DNA of 64,000 bases, from NCBI GenBank assembly GCA_038749595.1, contig JBCDHW010000007.1, positions 1 through 64,000 of the forward strand. The letters run 5' to 3'. Shown here piece after piece: positions 7,338 through 16,051 of the stretch. Under the pieces are notes generated by a model, which saw only the letters and a list, made by a program, of their open reading frames with translations, did no database searches and was not told the origin of the DNA. Each line of letters begins with the position of its first letter. Position 1 is the stretch's first letter. This DNA comes from Parvularcula sp038749595. Its GTDB lineage: Bacteria > Pseudomonadota > Alphaproteobacteria > Caulobacterales > Parvularculaceae. Both the position numbers and the translations under genes were made by a program.

Positions 7338-8846
7338 CTACCGCGTACCAGCCGCGGCGCGGATAACCGCATCTTTGATGGCTTGGCTTTTCGCTTCACA
7401 CTCTGCGTGCTCCGCCGACGGATCGCTGTCGTGCACAATCCCCGCCCCGGCTTGAACGTGCACTTCACCGTCTTTGATCACGGCCATCCTGAGGCCAATG
7501 CAGCTGTCAAACTCGCCGTCCGCCCCGAAATAGCCAATTGCCCCGGCGTAAGCGCCGCGTGCGGAGGGTTCGAGCTCATCGATGATTTCCATCGCCCGGA
7601 TCTTGGGCGCGCCTGAAAGCGTTCCTGCGGGAAAACCGTTCATCATCGCATCAAGCGGCGTCAGGTCATCGCGCAGCGTCCCAACCACGTTCGACGTAAT
7701 ATGCATCACGTGGCTGAACCGCTCTACGGTGAAGGTTTCCGTCGGCCGTACACTGCCCAATTTCGCGCTTCGGCCGACATCGTTACGACCGAGATCGAGC
7801 AGCATCAGGTGCTCGGCGCGCTCCTTCTCGTCCGCAATCAGCTCGTTCTCGAGTGCAATGTCCTGCTCTCGGGTTTTGCCCCGCGGCCGGGTGCCCGCGA
7901 TGGGCCGGATTGTCACCTCGCCATAACGCACACGGACCAAAATTTCTGGGCTCGCACCGAGAAGGACCGCAGGCTCAAAATTGAGATAGAAGAGAAACGG
8001 AGAGGGATTGATACGCCGCAATTGACGGTAGACATCGAGCGGCCGCCCTTCGAACGGAGCACTCCACCGTTGGCTCAGCACCACCTGGAAAATGTCACCG
8101 GCGGCAATGTAGTCTTTAGCCGTACCGACGGCCTCTTGGTATCCCTCAGGCGTAACGTTGGAGCGAAATGTTGGCGCAGGAACAGCCGGCGACGGACGAT
8201 CGACAAGCGGCTCATTCAAACGCTCGATCAACTCCGTTAACAGACGATCTGCCTGGTCATAAGCCGACCGGGCATCGTGTTCCGTATCCGGACGGACCGT
8301 TGTGACCAGCACGACTTCGCGCTTGACGCTGTCGAAGGTGGCCACAACCTGGGGCCTGATGAGGTAGGCATCGGGCAGCTCAAGAACATCGTCAGGGCGG
8401 TTCGGGAGCCGTTCGATGTACCGGACGAAATCGTAAGAGAAAAAGCCGAACAGCCCCGATGCCATCGGCGGCAGATCACTCTCGGACCCGCCGGGAAGTT
8501 CTACCCGTTCCGCTTCGGTCAGTGCACGAAGCGACGCGAGCGCATCCTCCCGCGTCTCAAGGACCTCACCGTTTGGGCTAAGGAGCTCCGCCCGATTGTC
8601 CTTACACCGCCAGATTTGGTCCGGATCCATCCCAATCGTGGAATAGCGCCCGAGCTGTTCGCCGCCTTCGACGGACTCCAGCAGAAACGATCCCGGCCGA
8701 TCACCGGTTAGCTTCAGATACGCGGAAAGCGGCGTATCCAGATCACCGATGAAACGGCGATAGACGAGCTGTGTATCACCGCGGCGGTAGCCAGGCTCGA
8801 ACTCGTCAAAGCCTGGCGCGAGGCCGCGAAACGGGTCGACGGTCAC
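7338..8846 (-). CDS. trpE: Anthranilate synthase component I
   Basis: Makes anthranilate from chorismate with ammonia from TrpG, the committed step to tryptophan. It has 502 residues. The N-terminal domain carries the LLESVEGGEQLGRYS region associated with tryptophan feedback binding. The C-terminal chorismate-binding domain shows RPIAGTRPRGKT, AEHLMLLDLGRND, GTLSGAPKIRAMEIID and GAYAGAIGYF. The start is GTG in a GTGA overlap with the ppiD stop. Unlike the compact trpGDC, it is separated from trpG by an opposite-strand gene. Confidence 0.97.
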   Translation of the reverse strand: MTVDPFRGLAPGFDEFEPGYRRGDTQLVYRRFIGDLDTPLSAYLKLTGDRPGSFLLESVEGGEQLGRYSTIGMDPDQIWRCKDNRAELLSPNGEVLETREDALASLRALTEAERVELPGGSESDLPPMASGLFGFFSYDFVRYIERLPNRPDDVLELPDAYLIRPQVVATFDSVKREVVLVTTVRPDTEHDARSAYDQADRLLTELIERLNEPLVDRPSPAVPAPTFRSNVTPEGYQEAVGTAKDYIAAGDIFQVVLSQRWSAPFEGRPLDVYRQLRRINPSPFLFYLNFEPAVLLGASPEILVRVRYGEVTIRPIAGTRPRGKTREQDIALENELIADEKERAEHLMLLDLGRNDVGRSAKLGSVRPTETFTVERFSHVMHITSNVVGTLRDDLTPLDAMMNGFPAGTLSGAPKIRAMEIIDELEPSARGAYAGAIGYFGADGEFDSCIGLRMAVIKDGEVHVQAGAGIVHDSDPSAEHAECEAKSQAIKDAVIRAAAGTR

Positions 8847-10705
8847 GGCTGATCTTGGCCGAGCCCGCGGGCGAGCTGCCGCTCATTTTGGGTGATTTTG
8901 GAGGTTTCCTGGAGCGCTTCGAGGTAAGCTTCGCTCAGCTCACCCGAAAGCTGTGTACTGAATTGTTGCGACACGAGCGGCAGCACTTGTTCAACCGCTG
9001 AGCTGTCGCCGAACCGCACATTGGCGACCTGGACCACGTCAACCTCACCTTGGGTGCCTTTGGGAACGACGGTCTTGGCACCAACGTCGAGGCGGAAGAC
9101 TTCAGCCATGACATTGTCCGGCAGCGGACGTTCTTCATCGTTGACGGTCACGGTTGCGAACTTGGGTTCACCGCCCAGCGCGGTGACGGCATCGTCAAAG
9201 CTTCTTCCCTCGGCGATCAAAGCATCGAGCTGTGCCTCAAGCGCGTCCGCCGCGTTCGATGCCGCCTCGGCTTTCATCACGGTGACGATGTCCGTCCGGA
9301 CCTCGCTTAAAGGTAAGGGCGCAGGCAAAATGATTTCGTCCACGCCAACAAATCCGTACCCGTCAGGTAGCCGGATCGCATCGCTCTCCTCACCAAGCGT
9401 CAGGCCCTGGCCTTCTTGCGCAAGCGTCCGTGGGATGTTGGCGATCGATCCGAACCGGGTGAACAGCTCGGCATCCGCAGGCTGCGTCGTCCGCGCGACT
9501 AGGCCTACTTGGTCCGCTGCTTCCGCGATGCTCGCCCCTTCGTCCCGGGCGATCTCGAACCGGTCGACGAGTTCGACCAGCAAGTCTTCGGCGATTTCGG
9601 AACGGAGCTCGGCTTCAAGCGCCTCGCGCTCGTCCTCAAACACCGGACCCTCAGCGCGGTTGATCGCCACGACCTCGCCGAACAGCGCGCCAAATGGCGT
9701 GTCGACGGGCCCGATGATCGCGCCGCTTTCCGCAGCGAACACGGCCTCGCCGAAGGCTTCTGCGATAAAGTCCGTCTGCTGTTGATCCGCCAACGTCGAC
9801 ACCTGGGCGCCGACTGCTTCGGCAACAGCGGCGAAGGTCTGGCCTTGGGCGAGCAGCTCCTCGACTTCGGTCACCGCATCGCCGGACACGCGGAATTGGT
9901 TGACTGAACGGGTCTCCGACGCCTCCACCGCGCCAACCCGAACGTCGAACAGCCGGCGGATATCCTCTTCGGACACCGTGATCTCGTCCGCGACGTCGGC
10001 TTCGGTGATCGTCACGACGGAGAAGACGCGATATTCCGGAGACTGATAATTGGCGATATTCTCTTCGTAATACACCGCGATGTCCTCGTCGCTCGGCTCA
10101 GCGTTCGCGTTGTCGAGAGTGAGGGTGGTGAACCGGATGTCCCGCTCTTCGAATTGGCGGAGGAGCAGGTAGCGCGTGAGCTCGTCAGAGACGGTGCCGC
10201 CGCTGGATAGCGCATCGACGATTTGCTGGCGCACCAGCTCACCGCCGATGAGATCACCAAAGCCCCGGGTGGACAGCCGCAGCTGCTGGAGGACGAGACC
10301 GAGACGTTGCGGGTCGAAGTTTCCCGTCTCGGGGTTTTGCAGGTCAGGCAGCTGCTCGATGTAGCGGCGGATCACGGTGTCGGGCGCTGTGACGCCCAGC
10401 CGGTCGGCTTCGGCCTCGATCAGTGCACGGACTGTCAGCACATTGACCACCTGCTGCCCAAGACCAGCCGCCATGGCTTGCTCCTGGCTGATGCCAGGGT
10501 TCTCGGCTTGGATCTGGCGCATCTGCGAGGCCACTTCCCGCTGCACGTCGAGCGCGGAGATCCGTTTGCCTTCGATCGTCAGCGCCGAGGTGTTGCCGAA
10601 ATTATCAAGCGACGGGACGCCGAAGACGCCAAACGCCGCGATAATGAGCGCGACGAATACCCACTTGAGCGGCCCTTCAAGGGCGCTACGAAAGATTTTG
10701 AGCAC
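8843..10705 (-). CDS. ppiD: PpiD-like periplasmic folding chaperone, membrane anchored
   Basis: A SurA-N/PpiD-type chaperone that helps proteins leaving the Sec translocon. One N-terminal transmembrane helix (WVFVALIIAAFGVFGVPSL) anchors a long periplasmic part with a SurA-like N-domain (about residues 35-190) and a degenerate parvulin-type PPIase region in the middle. GTG at 10705 puts the residues LKIFRSALEGPLKW directly before the helix, as is usual in the family, and a GGAAAGG site lies upstream; an in-frame ATG further upstream would add an unlikely leader. It is divergent from tpiA and coupled to trpE. Confidence 0.88.
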   Translation of the reverse strand: MLKIFRSALEGPLKWVFVALIIAAFGVFGVPSLDNFGNTSALTIEGKRISALDVQREVASQMRQIQAENPGISQEQAMAAGLGQQVVNVLTVRALIEAEADRLGVTAPDTVIRRYIEQLPDLQNPETGNFDPQRLGLVLQQLRLSTRGFGDLIGGELVRQQIVDALSSGGTVSDELTRYLLLRQFEERDIRFTTLTLDNANAEPSDEDIAVYYEENIANYQSPEYRVFSVVTITEADVADEITVSEEDIRRLFDVRVGAVEASETRSVNQFRVSGDAVTEVEELLAQGQTFAAVAEAVGAQVSTLADQQQTDFIAEAFGEAVFAAESGAIIGPVDTPFGALFGEVVAINRAEGPVFEDEREALEAELRSEIAEDLLVELVDRFEIARDEGASIAEAADQVGLVARTTQPADAELFTRFGSIANIPRTLAQEGQGLTLGEESDAIRLPDGYGFVGVDEIILPAPLPLSEVRTDIVTVMKAEAASNAADALEAQLDALIAEGRSFDDAVTALGGEPKFATVTVNDEERPLPDNVMAEVFRLDVGAKTVVPKGTQGEVDVVQVANVRFGDSSAVEQVLPLVSQQFSTQLSGELSEAYLEALQETSKITQNERQLARGLGQDQP

Positions 10706-10811
10706 GGGAACGGACGCCTTTCCAAATTTCGTAACGTGACGTTTGAAATGACAGGCAATGCTTTGCAAGACGCGAGGCTTGCCTCAAACGGGCCGTCGAG
10801 GAGAAACGTCT

Positions 10812-11522
10812 ATGGCACTCATTATCGGCAACTGGAAGATGCACGGGACAAAAGCGTCTTTGCGGGAAGCGGAGGCGGTGGCCGAGGGCACAGGGGCCAT
10901 GGGACGGGATAACCATCAGCTGGTTCTGTGCCCGCCATCGTCGCTGTTGATGGCGATGACGGCGGCGCTGGCCGATTCGGCGGTGCTGACCGGGGGCCAG
11001 GATTGCCATCCCCAAGAGACCGGTGCGCATACCGGGCGGATTTCGGCGGAGATGCTCGCTGACGCGGGCGCGACCTATTGCATTGTCGGGCACAGTGAGT
11101 GCCGCGCCGAGCTTGGCGATACCGATGCGCTGCTGGCGGAAAAAGTGGCGGCGGTCCTCCGCGCCGGGATGGTGCCGATCTTCTGTGTTGGCGAAAGCCT
11201 TGAGGTCCGCGAGGCGGGCCAGGCCGAAGACTTCGTCGCCAGCCAGCTCGCAGTCGTTACCGAGATCGCGAACCGCGTTGTGGTCGCCTACGAACCGATC
11301 TGGGCGATCGGCACAGGTAAAACGCCGACGATCGACGACATCGCCGCGATGCACACGATGATGCACGGCAAACTCGGCGACAAAACTCCGTTGCTCTATG
11401 GCGGGTCGGTGAAACCGGGGAACGCCGCAGAAATCCTCGCGGCCGATCACGTTGGCGGCGCGCTCATCGGCGGTGCGAGCCTGAAAGCCGACGACTTTTT
11501 GGCGATCGCCAAGGCTGCCTAA
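10812..11522 (+). CDS. tpiA: Triose-phosphate isomerase
   Basis: Interconverts dihydroxyacetone phosphate and glyceraldehyde-3-phosphate. It has 236 residues, slightly short for the family, and all catalytic residues are present: Lys9 in IGNWKMHG, His94 in IVGHSE and Glu161 in AYEPIWAIGTG, plus the phosphate loop YGGSVKPGN. The ATG follows a GAGGAG ribosome-binding site; upstream in-frame codons were discarded because the family starts here. Its TAA overlaps the next gene's ATG (TAATG). Confidence 0.97.
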   Translation: MALIIGNWKMHGTKASLREAEAVAEGTGAMGRDNHQLVLCPPSSLLMAMTAALADSAVLTGGQDCHPQETGAHTGRISAEMLADAGATYCIVGHSECRAELGDTDALLAEKVAAVLRAGMVPIFCVGESLEVREAGQAEDFVASQLAVVTEIANRVVVAYEPIWAIGTGKTPTIDDIAAMHTMMHGKLGDKTPLLYGGSVKPGNAAEILAADHVGGALIGGASLKADDFLAIAKAA

Positions 11523-12556
11523 TGTCTCCGCAGTTCTTCGTTCTCACCACGACGATCTTGCTGACCGCGCTCGTGCTCTTGTCGTACTGGCAGGACCGGC
11601 GGGTGACACGCTCGGCGCCGCCCGCTGGTAAGATGGTCGAGACCGAAGAAGGCACGGTCCATATCCTAGCCCGAGGGACCGAGAGCGGGGACAAATTGCC
11701 GGTGGTTCTGGTGCACGGCAGCTTCACCAACGCTTTGGACATGGACCTCGACCTCGCCGGAGCCCTGGGGCGTGACCGCCGGGTGCTGATGCCTGATCGG
11801 CCGGGTCACGGGTTTTCCGAGAGGCCAGAGCGGGGCCATCGGCTCGATGTTCAGGTGGCGGCGATGCGAGAAGCGGTCAAAGCGCAAGGCGTCGACCGCT
11901 ATGTTGTCTCGGGCCAAAGCTACGGCGCAGCGGCCGCTTTGGTGTGGGCGCTTGCTTATCCGGAAGACGTTGCTGGGCTGGTGCTGATGGCGCCGGTGAC
12001 CCACCCTTGGCCTTACGGGGTGCGGTGGTACATCCGTGTCGCGAACAATCCGCGCTATGGGTGGTTGTTCCGCCGCGCCTTCATGACGCTTTACGCGCGT
12101 TACGGGATCAAGCGCGGGGTGGCCCAGGCGCTGAAGGGCTGCAAATCCGCGCCGTATTATTTCGAGCGGGCGCGGGTCGCACTCGCTTTCAGGCCAGGGA
12201 ATTTCAAAGCCAACGCCCAGGATATTTGCAGGCTTTATGAACAGCTTGTGCCCTTGGCGAAGCGGTATCGCGACATCACCGTGCCCACCGAAGTCGTTGC
12301 GGGGACCCACGATCTCACGGTCCTTCTTCCGATCCACGGGAGAAAGCTTGCAAGCGAAATCCCCGACTGTGGTCTTGAGGTGGTCGAGGGCGGCGGGCAT
12401 GCGCTGCACCATTCACATATCCAATCGTGTCTGGACGCCTTTCAAAGAGTCGATCACCGGCTTGAAATAGCAGCGCGCTCGCCTTTAGAGAGCGCCTTCC
12501 GAGCCATCACCGCGGTCTTCCCACAGCGTGATGCTCGCAAGCAGGAAGCCAGTTAA
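11522..12556 (+). CDS. Alpha/beta hydrolase, membrane anchored
   Basis: A 344-residue alpha/beta-hydrolase-fold enzyme with an N-terminal hydrophobic anchor (FVLTTTILLTALVLLSYW). The oxyanion-hole motif VVLVHGSF, the nucleophile elbow GQSYG (Ser133), an Asp in AGTHDLTV and the catalytic His in EGGGHALHH are visible. The substrate cannot be read from the sequence; esterase or lipase activity is the default. It lies between tpiA (1-base stop/start overlap) and secG (4 bases after its stop), so all three are probably cotranscribed. Confidence 0.85.
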   Translation: MSPQFFVLTTTILLTALVLLSYWQDRRVTRSAPPAGKMVETEEGTVHILARGTESGDKLPVVLVHGSFTNALDMDLDLAGALGRDRRVLMPDRPGHGFSERPERGHRLDVQVAAMREAVKAQGVDRYVVSGQSYGAAAALVWALAYPEDVAGLVLMAPVTHPWPYGVRWYIRVANNPRYGWLFRRAFMTLYARYGIKRGVAQALKGCKSAPYYFERARVALAFRPGNFKANAQDICRLYEQLVPLAKRYRDITVPTEVVAGTHDLTVLLPIHGRKLASEIPDCGLEVVEGGGHALHHSHIQSCLDAFQRVDHRLEIAARSPLESAFRAITAVFPQRDARKQEAS

Positions 12557-12559
12557 GCC

Positions 12560-12979
12560 ATGAACGCCGTTGTCCTTACGATCCACTCGATGATTGTCCT
12601 CGCCTTGGTGGGCGTTGTCTTGCTGCAGCGCTCCGAAGGCGGCGCAGCCGGGATGCTCGGCGGCGGAGGCGGCGGCGGGCTGATGTCAGGCCGCGGCGCA
12701 GCGACGGCCCTCACGCGCTCGACGACCATTCTGGCGGGCTTGTTCTTCACCAGCTCTCTGACGCTCGCGCTGATCGCCGATCGCGGCGACAGCGACGCGG
12801 ATTTCCTGCCGATCGATACGGAGGAACGCTCGCTCGAGGATGAGGACTTCTCGGATATTATCGGCAGCGGCGACGATGAAGAGGCGCCGGAGGCCGCGGT
12901 GGATCCCTTCGCCCTGCCCGAAGGCCTCGGCACAGGCGAGGACACCCCGGAAGAGGAAGAGCCTCCGCAGCAGGACTAA
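12560..12979 (+). CDS. secG: SecG preprotein translocase subunit
   Basis: A membrane subunit of the SecYEG protein channel. Two transmembrane helices (residues about 3-21 and 52-72) flank the conserved cytosolic loop LLQRSEGGAAG and a glycine run. The acidic, proline-rich tail (about residues 75-139) is long for SecG but common in alphaproteobacteria. It follows tpiA and the hydrolase; pyrG, often next in this neighbourhood, is at 34691 on the other strand. Confidence 0.93.
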   Translation: MNAVVLTIHSMIVLALVGVVLLQRSEGGAAGMLGGGGGGGLMSGRGAATALTRSTTILAGLFFTSSLTLALIADRGDSDADFLPIDTEERSLEDEDFSDIIGSGDDEEAPEAAVDPFALPEGLGTGEDTPEEEEPPQQD

Positions 12980-13046
12980 GCCTCTCGGCTTGAGCATCGG
13001 GCACGGCGAAGCGTCGGCCCGAGCGTCCGTTTTGTCGTAGAACCGG

Positions 13047-13355
13047 GAACCTTGCGCGCGGGTCGCCGCAGCGGAGGGTTTTTATGTTCTGTGCTGCGGC
13101 ATGAACCTTCCCACAGGTCCCCGCGCGCCAGTTCGCCTCAGCCGCTCATGGCACGGCCGAACATCAGCTCACGCACCATGACACCGTGAAGGGCGGAGGG
13201 GTTTGAACCTCCGGAGCCCTTGTGGACCAAGACGAAGCAGCAAGCGGAGCCAGCGCGGTACCAACCCGTCCCGTTCCTGCTGCGATGGTGGAGAGTATAC
13301 GGCGGTTGGCGGCTGCGGGGATAGGCAGCCCCCCTCTCCCAAGGGGAGAGGGGCC
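13047..13355. repeat. Structured intergenic element, copy A
   Basis: A non-coding stretch between convergent genes that is clearly related to 43815-44234. Shared blocks in the same order and strand are TCGCCGC, CTGCGGCATGAACC (copy B: CTGCGGCGTGAGCC), AGCTCACGCACC, a hairpin, GCGGGGAT and finally a perfect palindrome of the CCCTCTCCC type. Copy A can fold: GCGCGCGGG (about 13056) pairs with CCCGCGCGC (about 13118), enclosing GCCGCAGC pairing with GCTGCGGC; a second hairpin GGAGG/CCTCC lies at 13186-13214; the palindrome CCCCTCTCCC/GGGAGAGGGG is at about 13332-13354. It may be a dispersed repeat or a structured RNA. No known RNA family was recognised. Confidence 0.6.
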
Positions 13356-13375
13356 GGGGGAGAGAGGGACGTCAA

Positions 13376-14224
13376 TTACAAGCGAGACGTAAGCTTCGCT
13401 ACTTCCTCACGGTCTAGGCTTTTACATGCTGTGGGAAGGATCTTTGGTCGGGGCACGGGACCAAACACGGGAACGTTTAGAATGAAGCCGTACTTGTACG
13501 CTCTCCAGGTACCAAAAACATCCCGCCAGACCACCACGCCAACCCAGTACAGAAAATACGGGCAACCTAGTAGACGCAAGAAATCCGGCCCTCCTGTTTC
13601 CACCTTAACGCTTAGTTTACTCGGTAGAGATGCGGCATACATTACGTGTTTCAATTGCAGTGATGACAAGTCGAAGGATCGAGCTTGCGCTATGCCGTGG
13701 GCTTGCGAAGTCCGGCCCAGGAGTGTCGACGCATGGAATACATCTGTAGCCAGTGACTGGCCTACATTGACAAACTTTATGTCACATACAAAAGTGGTCT
13801 CAGAGACAGGAAATATACTCGCAGTACTTGGCAAAAGCAACGCGGCGTGCGCGTTTTGGGTATCCTCCCGAAGCTGAGCGGCCGAGGCTCTCGCTATCTC
13901 AACTTGATTTTTTGAAGTGCTGCGTGCGACCTCAACAGCCTCGCAAGCAGCATTTGCCGCAATTCTGCTATCATTCAGTGCCTGCTCCGTAGCAGATAAA
14001 GTTCGCCACAAGAGATAAATTCCTAACGCCGTAAGAATAGTCATCAACACAGAGTTTATAAACGATTTCTCTTGTATTCGAAAATCGGCACACCATTGAC
14101 GGATTTCGTCTGAAATATCTTCTGACAGTACGCAGCGCTGAATATTATCAGATGGGGAAATAAATATTATGAGAAATATGACAATAAAAATCAGTATCGT
14201 GATGGCTTTTTCTGATCTCAGCAT
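13376..14224 (-). CDS. AT-rich hypothetical membrane protein
   Basis: A 282-residue protein of unknown function. Two transmembrane helices lie near the N-terminus (residues 9-23 and about 57-75) around a short loop with two cysteines. Then comes an Ala/Glu-rich helical stretch (about 80-125) likely to form a coiled coil, and a predicted beta-rich soluble domain with VNVGQSLATDV. This architecture (two helices, coiled coil, NxGxxxA-containing domain) recurs in uncharacterised proteins of mobile regions. Its DNA is strikingly AT-rich against the neighbouring genes, so it was probably acquired by transfer, although no mobility gene is beside it. Confidence 0.75.
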   Translation of the reverse strand: MLRSEKAITILIFIVIFLIIFISPSDNIQRCVLSEDISDEIRQWCADFRIQEKSFINSVLMTILTALGIYLLWRTLSATEQALNDSRIAANAACEAVEVARSTSKNQVEIARASAAQLREDTQNAHAALLLPSTASIFPVSETTFVCDIKFVNVGQSLATDVFHASTLLGRTSQAHGIAQARSFDLSSLQLKHVMYAASLPSKLSVKVETGGPDFLRLLGCPYFLYWVGVVVWRDVFGTWRAYKYGFILNVPVFGPVPRPKILPTACKSLDREEVAKLTSRL

Positions 14225-14282
14225 TTATTTTTTCTACCTTTGAATAAAGTGCCCAAATCATCCAAGGAAATGAGATTTCAAA

Positions 14283-15710
14283 TTATGATAATTTGAGCTC
14301 CCTCAGCTGTTCGTCTCCCGTGGGGGTGTGGCCGAAGTCTTTTTCGAAGCGGCCGACGTCGCGGACTTCGAGCCTGACGGTGATCGTCCGTGCACCACTG
14401 TCGCTGTAGGTTTCGCCGAGGACGTCGCCGTTGCGGTGGAGCCAGGCGGCGGCCTCGGCTTCGGTGGGGGCGAGGACGTAGGTGATGTCTTGGCGGAAGG
14501 CGGTGAGCTCCGCATCGACCATGGCGAGGAGGTCTTCGACGCCCTCACCCGTCAGTGCACTGACGGCGACCGTGAGTGGGTCGTTGGGGGTGCCCTCGGC
14601 GGAACCCGCGCGTTCTTTGGCTAGCTTCGTGAGGTCTGCGGCAGTGGGCCCTTGGGTCCCGGATACGCCTTCGGCGTTCCGGGATGACGCGCTTGGGAGC
14701 GCGTCAAGCTTGTTCCAGGCTTCGATGAAGACGGCGTCGCTTTCGTCGGTGAGGCCGAGTTCGGCCAGCACGTTGAGAACGTCCGTACGCTGTGCATCAC
14801 TTTCCTCGTGGCTGATGTCGCGCACGTGAACGACGACGTCTGCCTCCAGCACCTCCTCCAAGGTCGCGCGGAAGGCGGCGACGAGGTGGGTGGGGAGGTC
14901 GGAGATAAAGCCCACCGTATCCGACAGGATCGCATCGGCGCCCGAGGGCAGCTCCATCTGCCGCATCAGCGGGTCGAGGGTGGCGAAGAGGAGGTCCTTG
15001 GCAAAGGTCTCCGCGCCGGTGATCCGCTTAAAGAGCGTTGACTTGCCCGCGTTGGTGTAGCCGACCAGGGCAATCACCGGGCTCGGCGCACGCTTACGCT
15101 TGCGGCGCTGGAGGTTCCGTGTACGGCGGACATCTTCGAGCTCTTTTTTCAGGCGATCGATCTTCTCCGCCAGGATCCGCCGGTCGCTTTCGATCTGGCG
15201 CTCGCCGGGGCCGCCGAGGAAGCCTGCGCCGCCGCGCTGGCGCTCAAGGTGGGTCCAGGACCGCACCAGGCGCGAGCGCTGGAACGTCAAGTGCGCAAGC
15301 GCCACCTGCAGCGTGCCCTCCTTCGTCTGGGCGCGCTCGCCGAAGATTTCGAGGATCAGCGCGGTGCGGTCGAGCACCTTGACCTTCCACGCGCGCTCAA
15401 GGTTCCTGTGCTGCACCGGCGAGAGCTGGGCGTTGACGATGATCAGGCCGACGCCCTCGGCATCGGGCTCTTTCAGCCAGCCAGCGATCTCGTCCACCTT
15501 ACCCTGACCTAGGAAAGTCGAGGGCCGGGCTTCGGGCAGGTTAACGATCTCGGCACGGACGGTTTCGATGCCGATGGCACGGGTCAGCGAGGCGGCTTCA
15601 TCCAAAGCGCCTTCTGCTGAACGCAGGCTGCGCCCCGTGCCGGACAGCGCGCAATGAATAACGAAAGCGCGCTCAGCCGGACGGGCGGTTTCAAAGGGTG
15701 CGTTGGTCAG
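14283..15710 (-). CDS. hflX: GTPase HflX, ribosome-associated
   Basis: A GTPase that binds the 50S subunit and splits stalled ribosomes. It has an HflX N-domain (EARPSTFLGQGKVDEIAGW), a long coiled-coil linker (ESDRRILAEKIDRLKKELED) and a G domain with GYTNAGKSTLF (G1), DTVGFISDLP (G3) and NKLD (G4). The first conventional start is TTG at 15605, but the frame stays open to the hfq stop and the extra residues ERAFVIHCAL match the usual HflX N-terminal strand. The only plausible start for that form is CTG at 15708-15710, five bases after AGAGGT. An alternative is a start at TTG 15605. Confidence 0.93.
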   Translation of the reverse strand: MTNAPFETARPAERAFVIHCALSGTGRSLRSAEGALDEAASLTRAIGIETVRAEIVNLPEARPSTFLGQGKVDEIAGWLKEPDAEGVGLIIVNAQLSPVQHRNLERAWKVKVLDRTALILEIFGERAQTKEGTLQVALAHLTFQRSRLVRSWTHLERQRGGAGFLGGPGERQIESDRRILAEKIDRLKKELEDVRRTRNLQRRKRKRAPSPVIALVGYTNAGKSTLFKRITGAETFAKDLLFATLDPLMRQMELPSGADAILSDTVGFISDLPTHLVAAFRATLEEVLEADVVVHVRDISHEESDAQRTDVLNVLAELGLTDESDAVFIEAWNKLDALPSASSRNAEGVSGTQGPTAADLTKLAKERAGSAEGTPNDPLTVAVSALTGEGVEDLLAMVDAELTAFRQDITYVLAPTEAEAAAWLHRNGDVLGETYSDSGARTITVRLEVRDVGRFEKDFGHTPTGDEQLRELKLS

Positions 15711-15719
15711 GGTGACCTC

Positions 15720-15956
15720 TTATTGGTCGGTCACGTCCTCATGGAGGTCCAGCGGGCCCTGAGGCATGACGGTGGAAATTGCGTGCTTATAGACCAGCTG
15801 GGTTTGGTCGTCACGGCGCAAGAGAACACAGAAACTGTCAAACCAGGTGACGATGCCCTGAAGCTTGACGCCGTTCACAAGAAAAATGGTGACGGGGACT
15901 TTCTGTTTCCGGATCTCATTCAGGAAAACATCCTGGAGTGGCCTCGGTTTGTCCAT
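15720..15956 (-). CDS. hfq: RNA chaperone Hfq
   Basis: A hexameric Sm-like protein that pairs small RNAs with mRNAs. Sm1 (PLQDVFLNEIRKQKVPVTIF) and Sm2 (YKHAISTVMP) motifs are complete, with LVNGVKLQGIVTWFDSFCV between them. ATG at 15956 gives 78 residues, the usual alphaproteobacterial length, behind a GAGG site; an in-frame ATG at 15983 would add nine charged residues. It is followed by hflX in the standard hfq-hflX order. Confidence 0.96.
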   Translation of the reverse strand: MDKPRPLQDVFLNEIRKQKVPVTIFLVNGVKLQGIVTWFDSFCVLLRRDDQTQLVYKHAISTVMPQGPLDLHEDVTDQ

Positions 15957-16051
15957 CGCCCTCGTGCTCTCTTCTCGCTCCACCTCGGCGTATATTGCGC
16001 CGCAACATTTACTTGGGACGGAAGGTTAGACCTGACAAGGGCTGAAGCGGC

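Noticed and set aside
13186..13214. Possible tRNA T-arm (GGTTCAAACC with flanking GGAGG/CCTCC)
   Set aside because: The stem and loop lengths are wrong for a T-arm, and no acceptor, D-arm or anticodon arm can be built upstream. It is treated as a hairpin of the structured repeat.
13047..13355. 6S RNA, RNase P RNA, SRP RNA or tmRNA as an identity for the structured element
   Set aside because: The hallmark sequences of RNase P, SRP RNA and tmRNA are absent, the 6S match is not convincing, and two copies in 64 kb do not fit single-copy RNAs.
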